A program made the position numbers and the translations under genes. Of a stretch of DNA of 63,417 bases, positions 7,768 through 16,295 are shown piece by piece. Below the pieces are notes generated by a model. It saw only the letters and a list, made by a program, of their open reading frames with translations. It was not told the DNA's origin and did no database searches. The stretch covers positions 1 through 63,417 of the forward strand of contig NZ_SJDL01000031.1 in assembly GCF_004327985.1 (NCBI RefSeq), read 5' to 3'. Source of the DNA: Marinobacter halodurans. GTDB lineage: Bacteria; Pseudomonadota; Gammaproteobacteria; Pseudomonadales; Oleiphilaceae. Numbering within the stretch: the first letter of the stretch is position 1; every line of letters begins with the position of its first letter.

Positions 7768-8871
7768 ATGACCGCCATTGAAGTCTACCGCCTGCGTCGC
7801 AAGCCGGCCCGGGTTCGCATCGAAAACTACCGCAAGTACGTTGTCCTGAACATCACGGCCATCGCCGGTACGCTCATCCATACCGGATTCATCGGCCTCT
7901 TCACCGTCATTGGTGCGGATACGCTGGCCCTGTTCAACATCCTCAGCGTCCTGGTCCTGGCCGTCTCGCTGTGGCTGAACCGGGCCGGCATGCACGCTGC
8001 GGCCATCTATCTCATGTGCCTGGAGATCGCCGGGCACGCGTTCCTGGCCACCGCGACCCTCGGTGCCGCCGCCGGTTTCCACTACTATCTCTGGCCGGTG
8101 GCCTGCGTGGCCGTGATCAATCCGCGCATGCTGCCCAGGCAGGCCGCGGTTATCGGCTTTACCCTGATTGCCCTGTTCGCCTACCTGCAGCTGCGCTACG
8201 CGGCCCTGCCCTATGGCTTCGCCTATGCGGAATATTTGCCGCTGCTGCTGTTCTTCAACGTGATGGCCGCGGCCCTGCCCCTGATCCTGGCCGTGGTGAT
8301 GGTGCGCCAGATCAACGAATCCCAGGAACGGCGGCTGACCGAGATCGCCAACCGCGACGAACTGACCGGTCTGTACAACCGCCGTTTCGGCAATGACTTC
8401 CTGCACCAGACCTTCGCCGCCAGCGACCGCCTGGCCCGCAACTACTGCATCGCCATGGGGGACATCGATCACTTCAAGGCGGTCAACGACCGCTACGGTC
8501 ACGAGGCCGGGGATCAGGTACTTGAGGACATCGCCATTGCGCTGCTGGGCGGGTTCCGGCGTTCCGACTGCCTGTGCCGCTGGGGCGGGGAGGAGTTCAT
8601 GATCGCCTTCCCGGACACCACCCGGGAAACCGCCCTGGCGGCGCTGGAGCGCTTCCGCGACCGGCTCGCCAGCCACTATTCCCGGGTCGACGGCGAACGC
8701 ATCAACGTCACCATGAGTTTCGGCCTGGTCAGCGTGCGGCCCGGAGAATCCGTGGAAGCCGCCATCAAACGGGCCGACCACTGGCTCTACGAGGCCAAGC
8801 ACCAGGGCCGCAACCGCATCGTCAGCGACGTGCATGACACCGGCGCGGATGTCCTGAGCCACACGGGTTAA
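7768..8871 (+). CDS. Membrane-bound diguanylate cyclase (GGDEF)
   Basis: The protein has about 367 residues. Six hydrophobic helices (about residues 25-195) lead into a GGDEF domain (about 200-355) with the entry motif RDELTGLYNRRF, the active site GGEEF, and an RRSD inhibitory-site motif five residues before it. It should make c-di-GMP at the inner membrane and be product-inhibited. The sensory helices do not match a family I can name. I use the ATG at 7768; a TTG two codons earlier is also possible. It is monocistronic by spacing. Confidence 0.93.
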   Translation: MTAIEVYRLRRKPARVRIENYRKYVVLNITAIAGTLIHTGFIGLFTVIGADTLALFNILSVLVLAVSLWLNRAGMHAAAIYLMCLEIAGHAFLATATLGAAAGFHYYLWPVACVAVINPRMLPRQAAVIGFTLIALFAYLQLRYAALPYGFAYAEYLPLLLFFNVMAAALPLILAVVMVRQINESQERRLTEIANRDELTGLYNRRFGNDFLHQTFAASDRLARNYCIAMGDIDHFKAVNDRYGHEAGDQVLEDIAIALLGGFRRSDCLCRWGGEEFMIAFPDTTRETALAALERFRDRLASHYSRVDGERINVTMSFGLVSVRPGESVEAAIKRADHWLYEAKHQGRNRIVSDVHDTGADVLSHTG

Positions 8872-9000
8872 CAGCAACCCGGATCACCGCCTGATCCCTA
8901 GCGTCATCCTCACCAATGAGTGTCCGCCAGATAGTAACCGACCTGGATCCGGCGAGCGCAGGGCTGGATTCATGGCGCTCCCGGGCACTAACCTGGGGCC

Positions 9001-9876
9001 ATGAGTGAATCCCTGATTGTTGTCTTCGGCGGCACCGGCTTCCTGGGCGCCCGCATCGTGCGCGAGGCCCTGCTGGCCGGTCACCGCGTGCGCATCGTCG
9101 CCCGCCACCCGGATACCTTGCCGGTGTCCTCGCCCAGGGTGGAGTACCGGGCCGCCGACCTGCTGGAACCGGCCTCCATCGATCCCGCCCTGGCCGGGGC
9201 CGATGCGGTCGTCAACGCCGTCAGTCTCTTTGTGGAGAACCCGCCCAGCCTGACGTTCGAGTCGATCCACGTCGCCGGTGCGGCGTTGCTGGCACGCCGG
9301 TGCCGGGAACAGCGCGTGCCGCGCCTGATCCATCTGTCGGGACTCAATCCCGATCCGGCCTCCCGATCCCGCTATGTGAGCGCCCGGGGCCGCGGTGAGG
9401 CGGCGGTGCGCACTGAATTCCCGAACGTCACCCTGCTGCGTCCCGGCGCCCTGTTCGGCGATGGCCAGGGGCTGCTGGCCACGCTGGCCAAGCTCTCACG
9501 CCTGCCGGTGGTTCCCCTGTTCGGCCGGGGCGACACCCGACTGCAGCCGGTCCATGTGGATGACGTGGCCCGGGCGACCATCATCGCCATCGAAGGGCCT
9601 GGCACCGGCGGCCGGGTGTACGAGTTGGGGGGTGCCGATACGTTGAGTTACCGGAGCCTGGTGCAAGCCGTCATGTTCCAGCAGCGGCGTCATCGGCCCC
9701 TGGTGCCGGTACCGTTCAGCCTGTGGTTTGCCGGGGCGGCCCTGCTCTCGGTGCTGCGTTCGCCGCCACTGACCCGTGACCAGTTGATCCTGATGCAGGC
9801 CGACAATGTCGTGGGAAAAGGTGCCGCCGGCTTCGCCGATCTGGGCATCGAACCACGGGGCATTGAGGACGGATGA
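9001..9876 (+). CDS. NAD(P)-binding NDUFA9-like atypical short-chain dehydrogenase
   Basis: The 291-residue protein has a Rossmann nucleotide-binding start, IVVFGGTGFLGARIV (residues 6-20), and family landmarks HLSGLNPDPASRSRY, where Tyr acts as in atypical SDRs, and LRPGALFGDG. It resembles the NDUFA9/complex I accessory branch and YlbE/NmrA-like proteins. No quinone oxidoreductase genes adjoin it, so the substrate is open. The gene stands alone; the next stretch (9877-10094) holds only a thioredoxin stub on the other strand. Confidence 0.85.
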   Translation: MSESLIVVFGGTGFLGARIVREALLAGHRVRIVARHPDTLPVSSPRVEYRAADLLEPASIDPALAGADAVVNAVSLFVENPPSLTFESIHVAGAALLARRCREQRVPRLIHLSGLNPDPASRSRYVSARGRGEAAVRTEFPNVTLLRPGALFGDGQGLLATLAKLSRLPVVPLFGRGDTRLQPVHVDDVARATIIAIEGPGTGGRVYELGGADTLSYRSLVQAVMFQQRRHRPLVPVPFSLWFAGAALLSVLRSPPLTRDQLILMQADNVVGKGAAGFADLGIEPRGIEDG

Positions 9877-9892
9877 GGGGGCAGGGAGCAGC

Positions 9893-9967
9893 CAGTACCG
9901 GCCGCTTGGCCTGGATCACCGTTTCGGTGAAAGCGTTGTCGGGCACCTCATCGATTGCGTCGCTCAT
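9893..9967 (-). pseudogene. 5' stub of a thioredoxin gene
   Basis: An ATG at 9967 behind GGAGC opens a frame that reads as the first 25 residues of a thioredoxin (MSDAIDEVPDNAF, then KRPVL). Where thioredoxin should continue with VDFWA and the CGPC active site, the frame changes to unrelated sequence. Only the start region survives, so the gene has lost its catalytic part by deletion or recombination. Confidence 0.6.
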
Positions 9968-10094
9968 GGCTGGGCTCCGCTCTGTGGATTGGCAGGTGTC
10001 ATGCGTGATCGCCGCCCGCACCGGGACCGGGAAGGGCGGGCCGACAGCGGCCTTCCCGGCCCGATGCGACCGCCCCTCCAGACGTTTTCCTGCC

Positions 10095-10298
10095 TCAGGG
10101 CAGAAACCGGGGCAACACCAGTAACACCACCCCCACGCCCACCATCGGCCACACCGCACTGACCACATACGGATAGAACATCAGCCCCAGCCCGGTATAG
10201 AAATACCGCTTGTCCTGTTGGCGGCGCCCATAGATGAAATACCCCAGCCCGATCGAACTGAAAATCAGGGCTACAAACAGGGTTGTCGGATCCAGCAT
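10095..10298 (-). CDS. Small two-helix membrane protein
   Basis: This is a 67-residue protein whose start at 10298 follows a GAGAGGTAG ribosome site. Two hydrophobic helices (about residues 5-20 and 38-62) flank a basic loop (YGRRQQDKRYFY). The shape suggests a small inner-membrane protein, cytoplasmic loop inside. I do not know its function. It lies just downstream of the broken AraC regulator. Confidence 0.7.
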   Translation of the reverse strand: MLDPTTLFVALIFSSIGLGYFIYGRRQQDKRYFYTGLGLMFYPYVVSAVWPMVGVGVVLLVLPRFLP

Positions 10299-10305
10299 GT
10301 CGCGG

Positions 10306-11105
10306 CTACCTCTCGTGTGTGTCACTTTCCCGGATAAAGCTCTGCGGCGGCTTGCCGAAATGGCGCCGGAAGGTCGCCACGAAGGCACTGCTGCGGTACC
10401 CCAGTGAATAGGCCACCGCGGCACTGCTTTCCCCTTCTCCCAACCGGTTAATCGCCTCCAGCAGGCGCAACCGTGTACGCCACTGCTGGAAGCTCATGCC
10501 GGTCTCGGCGCGGAACAGCCTTTCCATCGTCCGCGGACTGGCACCGCAGCGGCGCGCCAGTTCGTCCAGCCGCCGGGTTTCGGCCGGGTTTTCCGCCAGT
10601 ACCTGCATCAGGGTCTGCAATCGACGATCGTGGCCGGCGGGCAGATAAAGGGGGGAGGGCGTCAGGCGGCCGATCTCGTCCAGCGCCACCTGCAACAGCC
10701 GGCTGTCGGCACCGGCCGGGCCAGATCCATCCCCATAATGCGCCGGATCAGGGCCCGCAGCAGCGCGGTCATTTCCATCGCCTGGCAATGCTCCGGCAGG
10801 CCGTCACAGACGCTGGCGTCCACATAGAGGTAGCGGACCGAGGCCGGCGTGTGGGTGGTGACCTGATGGTTCAGTTGCGGTGCGATCCAGACCGCATGGG
10901 TCGGCGGCACCACCCAGGCGCCGCTGTCGGTGCGGATCTGCAATACGCCGGACTCCGCCCAGGCCAGTTGGGCCCGCGGATGGTGGTGGAAGCGGACGGT
11001 CCGGTCGCTGCCGTAGACCGCCGCGTGGCAAAGCACCGGCCGGAGGGGATCCTCAACGAGTCCCTTGCCCTGGGGTTCGTGCTGTGTCGTGTTTGCGATA
11101 TCCAT
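10306..11105 (-). pseudogene. AraC-family regulator with a frameshift
   Basis: Two overlapping minus-strand frames together make one AraC regulator. The N-terminal frame (from 11105) has the cupin sensor domain (VRFHHHPRAQLAWAESG, WVVPPTHAVWIAP). The C-terminal frame (to 10306) has the double helix-turn-helix (LDELARRCGASPRTMERLF and AVAYSLGYRSSAFVATFRR). The reading frame changes between about 10700 and 10730. The parent protein would be about 265 residues, of the NimR/YeaM type that often controls a neighbouring exporter. It faces the SLC13 permease gene. Either a real inactivating mutation or a base-calling error could explain it. Confidence 0.8.
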
Positions 11106-11178
11106 TGTCAGTCTGTCGTCTTTTCACATGACGAGCTTACACCCATGATGGAGCCACTTTCACGACAGGAGTCACGCC

Positions 11179-12582
11179 GTGCTTGATAAGCGTCATCTCA
11201 GCCAGGGCCTGGTGGCCATCGCCGTCCTCCTGGCGATTCTGATCCAGCTCCATCCGCCGGCCGCGCTCAGCGCCGGGCAGACCCGCACGCTGGGCATCGT
11301 CCTGGTGACGCTGGTGCTCTGGGCCACCGGCGTGCTGCCGGAGTACCTGAGCGCACTGATTTTCTTCCTGGCGGCCCTGTTGCTGGAGGTGGCCACGCCG
11401 GCGCAGATCTTCTCCGGGTTCTCGTCTTCGGCCTGGTGGCTGATCTTTGCCGGCATGGTGATCGGCATGGCGATTCGCTCCACCGGCCTCGGCGACCGGG
11501 TGGCCGCGCTGCTGGGGCGGCACCTGGGCCACAGCTATCGCGGGCTGGTCGTGGGGCTGGTGGTGGTCTGCACGCTGCTGGGTTTCGTCATGCCGTCGTC
11601 CATGGGCCGTATCCTGATGATGGTGCCGGTCGGCCTGGCACTGGCCGAGCGCTGCGGCTTTGAAACCGGCAGCCGGGGCCGCACCGGCATCGCCCTGGCC
11701 GTCACCTTCGGCTGTCACGTGCCGACCTTTACCATCCTGCCGGCCAACATTCCCAATATGGTGATGGTGGGCGCCGCCAACACGATCTACGGTGTCGACT
11801 TCAGCTATACCGATTACCTGCTGCTGCATTTCCCCATCCTGGGCGCGCTCAAGGCCCTGATCATCGCGGGCCTGATCCTGCGTTTCTTTCCCGCTCGCAT
11901 GGCGGTAGCGCCGGCCACACCGGACCACCGCGACGCCATCGGCCGCATGACCGGCCAGCAGCGCTACCTGGCCGTCATCCTGCTGCTGGCCCTGGCGCTG
12001 TGGCTGACCGACAGCTGGCACGGCGTCAGCCCCGCCTGGGTGGGTCTGGGCGCCGCCATTTACCTGCTGCTGCCGAAGGTCGGACTGGTGGACAACCGCC
12101 GCGTCGGCCAACAGCTCAACATCACGGTGCTGCTGTTCGTGGCCGGCGTGCTGGGGCTGGGTGCGGTGGTCAACAGTTCAGGCCTGGGCCAGGTGCTGGC
12201 CGCCACCCTGGAGGACTGGCTGCCGCTGGCGCCCGGTGCGGATGCCCGCAACTTCTTCTCCCTCGTGGGCATGGCCTTCACCACCGGTATCCTGACCACG
12301 CTGCCGGGGGTTCCGGCCGTGCTGACACCCATGGCGGGACAGCTGTCGGATCTGACCGGCATGAACCTGGAGGCCGTGATCATGACCCAGGTGGTGGGCT
12401 TTTCCACCATCCTGCTGCCGTACCAGTCCGGCCCGCTGCTGGTGGGTATGCAACTGGCCAACGAGCCGGTGCGCAGCCTGCTGAGAATCACGGTTCCATT
12501 GACGGTAATCGCCCTGTTGATCCTGACGCCGCTGGATTACCTGTGGTGGCAACTGCTGGGTCTGTTCAACACCGCTGGCTGA
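11179..12582 (+). CDS. SLC13 (DASS) family permease
   Basis: This 467-residue protein has 11-12 hydrophobic helices. It starts at GTG 11179 behind CAGGA. Family features are the LLEVATPAQIFSGFSSSAWWLIFAG region and two re-entrant-like segments (PSSMGRILMMVPVGLAL and VMTQ-like IMTQVVGFSTILLPYQSGP). SLC13 carriers move dicarboxylates, citrate or sulfate with sodium. The substrate here is not evident. It is divergent from the broken AraC regulator, which may once have controlled it. Its stop codon directly abuts the stop of the convergent NlpC/P60 gene. Confidence 0.85.
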   Translation: MLDKRHLSQGLVAIAVLLAILIQLHPPAALSAGQTRTLGIVLVTLVLWATGVLPEYLSALIFFLAALLLEVATPAQIFSGFSSSAWWLIFAGMVIGMAIRSTGLGDRVAALLGRHLGHSYRGLVVGLVVVCTLLGFVMPSSMGRILMMVPVGLALAERCGFETGSRGRTGIALAVTFGCHVPTFTILPANIPNMVMVGAANTIYGVDFSYTDYLLLHFPILGALKALIIAGLILRFFPARMAVAPATPDHRDAIGRMTGQQRYLAVILLLALALWLTDSWHGVSPAWVGLGAAIYLLLPKVGLVDNRRVGQQLNITVLLFVAGVLGLGAVVNSSGLGQVLAATLEDWLPLAPGADARNFFSLVGMAFTTGILTTLPGVPAVLTPMAGQLSDLTGMNLEAVIMTQVVGFSTILLPYQSGPLLVGMQLANEPVRSLLRITVPLTVIALLILTPLDYLWWQLLGLFNTAG

Positions 12583-13110
12583 TCAGTGATCGAAGCGGCG
12601 GGCCTGGCTGTAGCGATCCCGCCAGTAGTAGCCATCGAGGCGCGACTCGGTGACACCCACCGAGCTGGAAGCATGGATAAAGCGCTCGTCGCCCATGTAG
12701 ATGCCGGCGTGCTGGTCCTTGCCCTCGATGCGGAAGAACACCAGGTCACCGGGCCGGATCTGGTTCAGCGGCACCACGTCCCCCATCGCCAGCATCTGGT
12801 CGGTGGTGCGCGGCAGCAGCCGGTCCAGCCCCTCGCGGTAGGCGGTCATGATGAAACCGGAGCAGTCGAAGCCGTCGCCGTCGGTACCGCCATAGCGGTA
12901 GGGGGTGCCTTCGTAGCGCTCGAACACCTGCCACAGGCGGGCCGCAGTGTCCGACGTGGCGACCGTATCCGGTGGCGTGGCCGGGGCGCGCGGCAGGGAG
13001 GTATTGCTGGCGCAGCCTTCCAGGCCCAACGCGGCCAACACGAGCCAGAACAGGGCCGGCACGGCGCTGCACCGTCCGGCAAACAGACTGAAATACAGTA
13101 TCCTGGCCAT
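12583..13110 (-). CDS. NlpC/P60 peptidoglycan hydrolase lipoprotein
   Basis: The protein has 175 residues. The signal peptide ends in a lipobox LEGC with Cys33, predicting a lipoprotein. The NlpC/P60 domain (about 58-175) carries the catalytic Cys83 in FDCSGF, His134 in DQHAGIYMG and a third polar residue, His146, in FIHASS. Enzymes of this family cut gamma-D-Glu-diaminopimelate or related peptide bonds in the cell wall. It matches E. coli MepS/MepH in size. It has its own promoter region and ends against the SLC13 gene. Confidence 0.92.
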   Translation of the reverse strand: MARILYFSLFAGRCSAVPALFWLVLAALGLEGCASNTSLPRAPATPPDTVATSDTAARLWQVFERYEGTPYRYGGTDGDGFDCSGFIMTAYREGLDRLLPRTTDQMLAMGDVVPLNQIRPGDLVFFRIEGKDQHAGIYMGDERFIHASSSVGVTESRLDGYYWRDRYSQARRFDH

Positions 13111-13192
13111 GTTCGAACAACCAACCCGTGAAAAAGAAAGAGTATCTGTTTACTTTATAAGCAAATTCCCTGGCTGTCAGGTTACGGTTGGC

Positions 13193-13882
13193 TCACCGGG
13201 TGACCCAGCCGCCGCTTATCGGGAATACCTGGCCGACGAAGCAGTCCGCCGCTTCGCTGCATAGATAGGCGGCCAGGCTGGCGTCTTCGCGGGGCGTGAC
13301 CAGACGCCCCAGCGGCACCTCCCGTTGCACCCGTTCCTGGAAGCGGGGATTGGCCTGGACATCCGGCGGGAAATAGGTGGGGTTATCCACAAAGTTCTGG
13401 GCGATCGCGTTGAGCTGGATGTTGTGCCGTGCCAGCTCGACGCCCGCCGACTGGACGTACGCCAGCTGCGCTCCCCGGGCGGCGCTGTAGGTGGAGGCCC
13501 GCTTCATGCCGCGCAGGGCCGATGCACTGCCCATGACCAGGATCTTCCCGCGGCCCTGGTCCAGCATGCCCGGCAGCACCGCCTGCACCAGCCGCGGCAG
13601 GGGATCGACCAGCGCCGAGAACACGTTGCGCCATTCATCCTGGGTCACTTCGTCCACCGGCGTGCTGGGGGCGGCAATGGCCAGGTTGGCCACCAGCACA
13701 TCCACATCACCGGCGGCGCGGACCACCTTGGCCGCCGCTCCGGTGGGCAACAGGGGTGTGGTGTCATCGATCACCGTGGCGCCATGCTCGGCCAGCACCT
13801 CACACAGCGCCGGCCCCATGAAGTCATCCGCCTGGGTGACCAGAATGCGTTTACCGGCCAGGGATTGACCCGACAATGACAT
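13193..13882 (-). CDS. Short-chain dehydrogenase/reductase family oxidoreductase
   Basis: This 229-residue protein starts at 13882 behind a perfect AGGAGG. The fold is SDR: strand and loop RILVTQADDFMGPALCEV near the N-terminus, VANLAIAAPS in the NAG position, the active-site YSAARGA in the YxxxK position and the terminal SGGWVTR. It departs from the classical motifs: the TGxxxGxG loop reads TQADDFMG, and the usual catalytic Lys of YxxxK is Arg. The branch resembles halohydrin dehalogenase-like or divergent SDRs that have lost strong nucleotide-binding signatures. Activity is uncertain. Confidence 0.82.
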   Translation of the reverse strand: MSLSGQSLAGKRILVTQADDFMGPALCEVLAEHGATVIDDTTPLLPTGAAAKVVRAAGDVDVLVANLAIAAPSTPVDEVTQDEWRNVFSALVDPLPRLVQAVLPGMLDQGRGKILVMGSASALRGMKRASTYSAARGAQLAYVQSAGVELARHNIQLNAIAQNFVDNPTYFPPDVQANPRFQERVQREVPLGRLVTPREDASLAAYLCSEAADCFVGQVFPISGGWVTR

Positions 13883-13987
13883 AAGCACCTCCTGACAGAC
13901 CGTTAGGGATTCAGACCTCACCATAACCCGGCGTTGCGGTAAATGCAGCCCGCCACGGGGGGCATCCGCTCCGCACACCGCGGGGGT

Positions 13988-15109
13988 TCAGTCGCCATCG
14001 CGGTACTGGCGTACCTGGTTGCGGCCCTCGCGCTTGGCCCGATACAGGGCGCTGTCGGCCTGGGCCAGGACCTGCTCCATCGGTTGCTCTCCGGCGGGCG
14101 CCAACGTGCTCAATCCGACGCTGATGGTCACGACCGGCGCCACCTCGGAACGGGCATGGGGTATCGCCAGCGATTCCACCCGGGCACGCAGCCGTTCGGC
14201 AATCACCCCGGCATCGGTTTCGGGGGTCATGGGCAGGACGATGGCAAACTCCTCGCCACCGTAGCGGGTCACCAGGTCCGTGGGGCGTCGCACCACGTCG
14301 GTCAGGGCTTGGGCGATGGCCTGGAGACACTCGTCGCCGGCCTGGTGGCCGTAATGGTCGTTGTAGCTCTTGAAGCAGTCGACATCGCACATCAGGATCG
14401 ACGTCGGCAACTGGTCCTGGTGCGAACGGCTCCATTCGCGATTCAGGAACCGGTCCAGGCTACGCCGGTTTGCCAGCCCCGTCAGCTTGTCGGTACTGCT
14501 CAGCTTCTCCAGATCCCGGTTGGACTGGATCAGTTGATCCTCGGCGTGGTCGATTTCCTTACGGAACAGGTACGAAAAGCTGCCACTCAGGGTCATGGCA
14601 CCGACCACGCTGACGGCAAACATCCAGTGAACCAGCGGCTCCGGCACGGGCGTCGCCGCCTCGGCAAAGGCAAACTGGCAAACCAGGAACAGCACCACCA
14701 GCACGCCCAGCAACAACGCCAGCATGCCAGCCCTGTAGCGGATAAAAATCAGGGAAAGCACGCTGCCAATGGCGTAGTAGAAGAGGTGAACACCGGCCGC
14801 CGCGCCAATGAAATAGGTCACCACCAGGATCTGGGTGCAGGCATTGATCAGAACGAGATTGCGGGAATAGGTGTGACGCTGCCCCCAGTTGAACCCCAGA
14901 GCCGCCAGGTAACCCGCCATAAAGAGCATGTTCAGGGAGAAAACCGGCCAGTACAGGGCCATATCGTAAAACAGATAGAACAGCTGGTAGGGCAACGTGG
15001 CCACGGCGCCGAACAGGGCGATCTGGTTCGTCAGCGCAATCTGTCGCGCCAGTCGCGGCGGCCGACCCAGGGTACCCCGCAACCAGAGCTTTTTGATCGA
15101 TGCGTACAT
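13988..15109 (-). CDS. Membrane-bound diguanylate cyclase (GGDEF), second copy
   Basis: The 373-residue protein has six hydrophobic helices (about 25-190), a short coiled coil (KEIDHAEDQLIQSNRDLEKLS) and a GGDEF domain with TDKLTGLANRRSLDRFLNR, active site GGEEF and a RPTD inhibitory-site motif five residues upstream. It should synthesise c-di-GMP at the membrane and be feedback-inhibited. Architecture matches the enzyme at 7768-8871 but sequence similarity outside the GGDEF domain is low. It appears to be a single-gene unit. Confidence 0.93.
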   Translation of the reverse strand: MYASIKKLWLRGTLGRPPRLARQIALTNQIALFGAVATLPYQLFYLFYDMALYWPVFSLNMLFMAGYLAALGFNWGQRHTYSRNLVLINACTQILVVTYFIGAAAGVHLFYYAIGSVLSLIFIRYRAGMLALLLGVLVVLFLVCQFAFAEAATPVPEPLVHWMFAVSVVGAMTLSGSFSYLFRKEIDHAEDQLIQSNRDLEKLSSTDKLTGLANRRSLDRFLNREWSRSHQDQLPTSILMCDVDCFKSYNDHYGHQAGDECLQAIAQALTDVVRRPTDLVTRYGGEEFAIVLPMTPETDAGVIAERLRARVESLAIPHARSEVAPVVTISVGLSTLAPAGEQPMEQVLAQADSALYRAKREGRNQVRQYRDGD

Positions 15110-15221
15110 AGAGACCTTCGTGAGCCAGACTCACACACTATAGGTCAGATGTACGATCCTCACGCGCCAACGACCACCAACATGTCCAGACTGTCATGCA
15201 ATGATATCCCCCAACAGTTCC

Positions 15222-16295
15222 TCAGGGGCAGCTTTCGCGCACCAGCAGACGGGTGGGAATCAGCACATTGCGGTCCTGCTCCTCCCCCAGGAACAGGCGC
15301 GCCGCCATCCGCCCCTTCTCAGCGCTCTGCTGGTAGACCGTAGTGAGCGACGGGTGCAGGGTGTTGCCTTCGGGAATACCGTCGAAGCCGACAATGCGCA
15401 GGTCCTCGGGGATGCGCAGCTTCATCTGCAGTGCCACCTGGATGGCCGCCAGCGCCAGCCGGTCACTCATGCACAGCAGCAGATCCGGCCGCTGCCCGGT
15501 ATTGAGGGCCTCCCAGGCGGCCTGATAGGCGTCGGGATGATCGTTGGTGGGGGTGGACCAGATACGCTCGGGAGGAACATCGTGGCCGGCAGCATGCAGG
15601 GCATCGAGATAGCCGCTCAGACGTCGCACCGAGACCGCCCGCTGCTCGCGGAACAGTTCCCGGTCTTCGATGCGGCAGACGCGATCCGAGGCCACCAGAC
15701 GCAGCCCAAGGATGCTGACCCGCTGCGGCGGCGTTTTCAGGGCGTGTTCGGCACTGGTGCGTGCGCCTTCGTAGTTGTCGATGTTGACCCAGGTACAGCC
15801 TTCCAGGTCGAAATCCACCGCCACCATGGGTTTTCCCTGTTGCAGAAGCCGGTCGTAGGTGCGGCCCTTGGACAGCCAGCCGTAGATGATAAAACCGTCC
15901 ACCATCGCTTCCTGCAGGTGGCTGCGGTATTCGCTGTCCGGATCCTGACTGGACAGCAGCAGCATGTTCATCCGGTTCTGGTCGAAGACCTCGGCCAGCC
16001 CATGCAGGAATTCACTGGCCACCGGATCGGTCAGGGAGTAGGCCAGGTTGTCCGCCAGCATCACGCCGACATTGCCGGTCCGCCCGGTGCGCAGGCTGCG
16101 GGCCGCGGCGTTGGGGCCCATGTAACCGAGCCGCTTGCACTCGTCCAGGATCCAGCGCCGGCGCGCTTCGGACAGCTGGTCCGGCCGGTTGAAGGCATTG
16201 GAGATGGTGGCGGTCGAGACGTTGAGCAGCTCCGCCATACGCTTGACGGTCAGCCGCTCCCCGTCCGGGCGCGGCGGTACGCCCCTGGCCGTCAT
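15222..16295 (-). CDS. LacI-family repressor of the alpha-glucoside locus
   Basis: The 357-residue protein has an N-terminal LacI helix-turn-helix (KRMAELLNVSTATISNAFN, about residues 15-35) with the hinge helix, then a periplasmic-binding-protein-like effector domain (NVGVMLADNLAYSLTD onward). Such repressors leave DNA when a sugar or its product binds. It is the last gene of the uptake cluster and overlaps the ATPase gene by four bases, so it is co-transcribed with the genes it most likely controls. Three matching palindromes (22346, 23972, 24046) are good candidate operators. Confidence 0.9.
   Translation of the reverse strand: MTARGVPPRPDGERLTVKRMAELLNVSTATISNAFNRPDQLSEARRRWILDECKRLGYMGPNAAARSLRTGRTGNVGVMLADNLAYSLTDPVASEFLHGLAEVFDQNRMNMLLLSSQDPDSEYRSHLQEAMVDGFIIYGWLSKGRTYDRLLQQGKPMVAVDFDLEGCTWVNIDNYEGARTSAEHALKTPPQRVSILGLRLVASDRVCRIEDRELFREQRAVSVRRLSGYLDALHAAGHDVPPERIWSTPTNDHPDAYQAAWEALNTGQRPDLLLCMSDRLALAAIQVALQMKLRIPEDLRIVGFDGIPEGNTLHPSLTTVYQQSAEKGRMAARLFLGEEQDRNVLIPTRLLVRESCP

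Noticed and set aside
9716-10168. A 150-codon minus-strand frame opposite the NDUFA9-like gene
   Set aside because: Most of it is the shadow of the neighbouring genes. Only the 25-codon thioredoxin-like start within it is meaningful, and it is reported as a stub.
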